A DNA stretch of 7,911 nucleotides from Deltaproteobacteria bacterium. GTDB lineage: Bacteria; Myxococcota_A; Polyangia; Polyangiales; Houyiibacteriaceae. Position numbers and translations under genes: made by a program. Within the stretch, counting starts at the first letter, position 1. Each line of letters opens with the position of its first letter. The DNA lies in assembly GCA_019309605.1 (NCBI GenBank), contig JAFDFW010000113.1:1-7911 (forward strand), read 5' to 3'. A model generated the notes under the pieces. It ran no database searches. It was not told the DNA's origin and was given only the letters and a program-made list of their open reading frames with translations. Of the stretch, positions 6,255 through 7,911 are shown one piece after another.

Positions 6255-7625
6255 ATGGGGCGTCCGTTCGGCTTGGGGCTTCGAAGCCAACTCATGCTTG
6301 CGCTGCTCGTAGCGTTTGGTGCGGCATTCGTGCTGCTGAGCCTCGTGACGGCGCGGCTCGACGAGCGTGAGAACGTCGAAGAACAGCGTACGCGCGCCGC
6401 CGTGCTGGCCCAGGCCCTCGCGTTGGGCGTCGGCTCCCGAGGTGAGGAGCTGAGCGAGGAGTCGATCGCTAGCATGGTCGGTGAGGGGATAGTCGAAGGT
6501 GTCGAGATCCACGGCGACGAAGACTCGCTGAGGACCTGGGGCGAAATCCATGGCGACCCCGACGCAACGCTGACGACAGCAAGCGGTGTGGAGCTGCGCG
6601 TCTGGGTGCCGGCGAGCGGAAGTAGCGACGCCGCTCGGCGAAGCTTGTTTCTGTTCTATCTCGGTCTGACCGCCGCCACCGTGCTGCTGTTGAGCTACGT
6701 GTTGCTGACCTATTTCATCGTGCGCCCGATCGATCGACTGCGACTGGCTTCCGAGCGCCTCGCGGCTGGCCGACTGAGCACCAGTGCTCCCGTTCAAGGT
6801 GCTGCCGAGGTGGCGCGTCTTGCGGCCACATTCAACGAGATGGCCGCGCTGATTCGGCAGGACCGTGCGGCACTTCAGGATAGGCTCGAAGAGCTCGAGC
6901 GCACCACCGCGGAGCTCACGACCGCGCAGGAGCAATTGGTTCGGAGTGCGCGATTGGCGGCCGTAGGCCGACTATCGGCCGGCGTTGCTCACGAGATCGG
7001 GAATCCCCTCGCCGCGATCCGCGGCTTGCTCGACCTGATGCAAACGGGGGACCTAGGTCCCGACGAAGAAAAGGAGTTCGTGGGCCGCATTCAGAGCGAG
7101 GCTGAGCGAATCCACCACACGATCCGCGACTTGCTGGATTTCTCGAGGAACGAGCCCGCTCAAGAGGGACGCCTCGAAAGCTCAGCCAACCTGTCGGAGG
7201 TTGTGTCCGACACCATCAAGCTCATCGACCGCCAAACCCGTTTCCGCGGCATCGACCTCGTGCTCAGCCTCGAAGACGAGCTGCCGCGCGTTCGTGGCGA
7301 CCACGAACGATTGCGCCAGTTGCTACTGAACCTGCTCTTCAACGCTGCCGATGCGCTTGGCGGCAAGGGTCGGATCGACGTGCGCACGGCGAACGGAACC
7401 GGCGTCGTGCGGCTGATCGTCGAGGACGATGGGCCCGGGATCGATGGGGACATTCTCCGGCAGGTGTTTGATCCGTTCGTGACGACGAAGGCGCCAGGGC
7501 AGGGGACTGGGCTTGGGCTTGCGGTTTGTCACACCATCGTCGAGGGCCTCGGGGGTTCGATCGAGGCGGCGAATCGGGAGCAGGGCGGGGCGGCGTTTGA
7601 GGTTCGGTTGAGGGCTGCGACTTAG
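6255..7625 (+). CDS. Membrane sensor histidine kinase (HAMP, HisKA, HATPase)
   Basis: 456 residues. A first membrane helix (~12-32), a short periplasmic sensor of ~100 residues (~33-130) with no recognised domain, and a second helix (~131-155) are followed by a HAMP domain (RPIDRLRLASERLAAGRLS, 157-175, on to ~205) and a coiled coil (~205-230). The HisKA domain has SAGVAHEIGNPLAAIRG with phosphoacceptor His246. The ATPase domain has the N box LLLNLLFNAADA (356-367), G1 EDDGPGID (390-397), F box FDPFVTTK (405-412) and G2 GTGLGLAV (417-424). The H box and F box are of the NtrB/AtoS/ZraS style, whose partners are often sigma54 response regulators. No receiver domain and no response regulator lie in the window, so the partner is unknown. 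ATG 6255 sits immediately after a -10-like element. Confidence 0.95.
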   Translation: MGRPFGLGLRSQLMLALLVAFGAAFVLLSLVTARLDERENVEEQRTRAAVLAQALALGVGSRGEELSEESIASMVGEGIVEGVEIHGDEDSLRTWGEIHGDPDATLTTASGVELRVWVPASGSSDAARRSLFLFYLGLTAATVLLLSYVLLTYFIVRPIDRLRLASERLAAGRLSTSAPVQGAAEVARLAATFNEMAALIRQDRAALQDRLEELERTTAELTTAQEQLVRSARLAAVGRLSAGVAHEIGNPLAAIRGLLDLMQTGDLGPDEEKEFVGRIQSEAERIHHTIRDLLDFSRNEPAQEGRLESSANLSEVVSDTIKLIDRQTRFRGIDLVLSLEDELPRVRGDHERLRQLLLNLLFNAADALGGKGRIDVRTANGTGVVRLIVEDDGPGIDGDILRQVFDPFVTTKAPGQGTGLGLAVCHTIVEGLGGSIEAANREQGGAAFEVRLRAAT

Positions 7626-7638
7626 CGGCGGCTGTGGC

Positions 7639-7806
7639 AGTGTCAGTGACAGTGCTAGCGCCAGCGCCAGTGCCAGCGCCAGTGCCAGCGGCAGTGTCAG
7701 CGCCAGTGTCAGCGTCGGTGTCGGCGTCAGCGCCAGTGTCAGCGCCAGTGCCAGCGTCGGTGTCGGTGTCGGTGCCAGCGCCAGTGTCGGTGTCAGCGTC
7801 AGTGTC
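7639..7806 (+). repeat. Intergenic hexanucleotide tandem array, 28 units
   Basis: Twenty-eight head-to-tail hexamers; 25 fit RGYGYC (agtgcc, agcgcc, agtgtc, agcgtc, ggtgtc, ggcgtc, ggtgcc). The exceptions are the second, third and ninth units (agtgac, agtgct, agcggc). It starts 13 bp after the histidine kinase stop. Because the unit length is a multiple of three and contains no stop, the array is open in all six frames and creates spurious ORFs. It probably evolves by replication slippage; no function is visible. Confidence 0.92.
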
Positions 7807-7828
7807 CTTGTGACGTGACTTGGTTATC

Positions 7829-7911
7829 GTGATCTCCTTTTTTCGCGTGTGAGTGGGGGCGGGCTTCGCCCTTTCGGGGAACCCCACTCACACGCGAAAA
7901 AAGGAGATCAC
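7829..7911. repeat. Perfect 30-bp inverted repeat at the window edge
   Basis: The left arm (7829-7858, beginning gtgatctcc and ending gtgagtgggg) is an exact reverse complement of the right arm (7882-7911), around a 23-nt spacer (7859-7881). The spacer holds two competing mini-hairpins, GGGC-ttc-GCCC (7861-7871) and CCC-tttc-GGG (7869-7878). The right arm reaches the last base, so the repeat may continue beyond. The T-run (7838-7843) is upstream of the stem centre and the A-run (7897-7902) downstream, the reverse of an intrinsic terminator on either strand. It could be a genuine palindromic element or a fold-back artefact at a contig end. Confidence 0.85.

Noticed and set aside
6195..6935. 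N-terminal extension of the secreted-protein open frame
   Set aside because: It is antisense to the histidine kinase. The signal peptide with a ribosome binding site begins exactly at 6194.
7639..7806. CRISPR array
   Set aside because: Units are 6 bp with no unique spacers, and no cas genes are present.
7339..7887. Minus-strand 182-codon open frame through the hexamer array
   Set aside because: It starts inside the inverted repeat, is mostly (Asp/Gly)(Ala/Thr) from the array, then runs antisense through the histidine kinase as a Pro/Arg/Ser-rich sequence. The array is open in every frame.
7829..7911. Rho-independent terminator
   Set aside because: The T-run precedes and the A-run follows the stem on both strands, the opposite of intrinsic terminators. 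The inner GGGC-ttc-GCCC hairpin is followed by only three T.

Overview
The window reads as a GC-rich bacterial chromosome segment, most likely from a member of the Myxococcota (the former deltaproteobacterial myxobacteria and relatives). The clues are a Hanks-type Ser/Thr kinase with a Gly/Asp/Ala/Thr dipeptide linker, a Cys-rich small lipoprotein, a SMUG1-type uracil-DNA glycosylase and ATG starts that often lack a strong Shine-Dalgarno sequence. This taxonomic placement is inferred from gene style, not from a marker gene. The sequence enters a gene at the left edge and ends inside an inverted repeat at the right edge, as a contig bounded by repeats would.

Left part, plus strand (1-2896): a PhoH/YbeZ-type ATPase; a cysteine synthase gene broken by an internal deletion plus frameshift, which removes about 40 residues including the phosphate-binding glycine loop; a SMUG1-family uracil-DNA glycosylase starting 6 bp after it; and a 100-residue Cys-rich lipoprotein. 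A -35/-10 pair lies just before the cysteine synthase start, and the -10-like octamer found there recurs before the lipoprotein.

Middle part, minus strand (6194 down to 2893): a tight three-gene cluster in the order small secreted beta-rich (putative outer-membrane) protein, pyruvate kinase, transmembrane Ser/Thr protein kinase, with gaps of 12 and 2 bp. The layout recalls the Myxococcus xanthus pfk-pkn4 pair, where a Ser/Thr kinase regulates the glycolytic enzyme encoded next to it. A pyk-kinase equivalent is the most attractive system hypothesis here. The kinase and the lipoprotein converge with overlapping stop codons.

Right part, plus strand (6255-7911): a membrane sensor histidine kinase without a response regulator in view, divergent from the secreted-protein operon across a 60-bp gap. 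It is followed by 286 bp with no convincing gene: a hexanucleotide tandem array of 28 units (7639-7806) and a perfect 30-bp inverted repeat that reaches the last base. The array uses the same degenerate unit, in the same orientation, as the repeat that encodes the kinase linker at 3091-3150.
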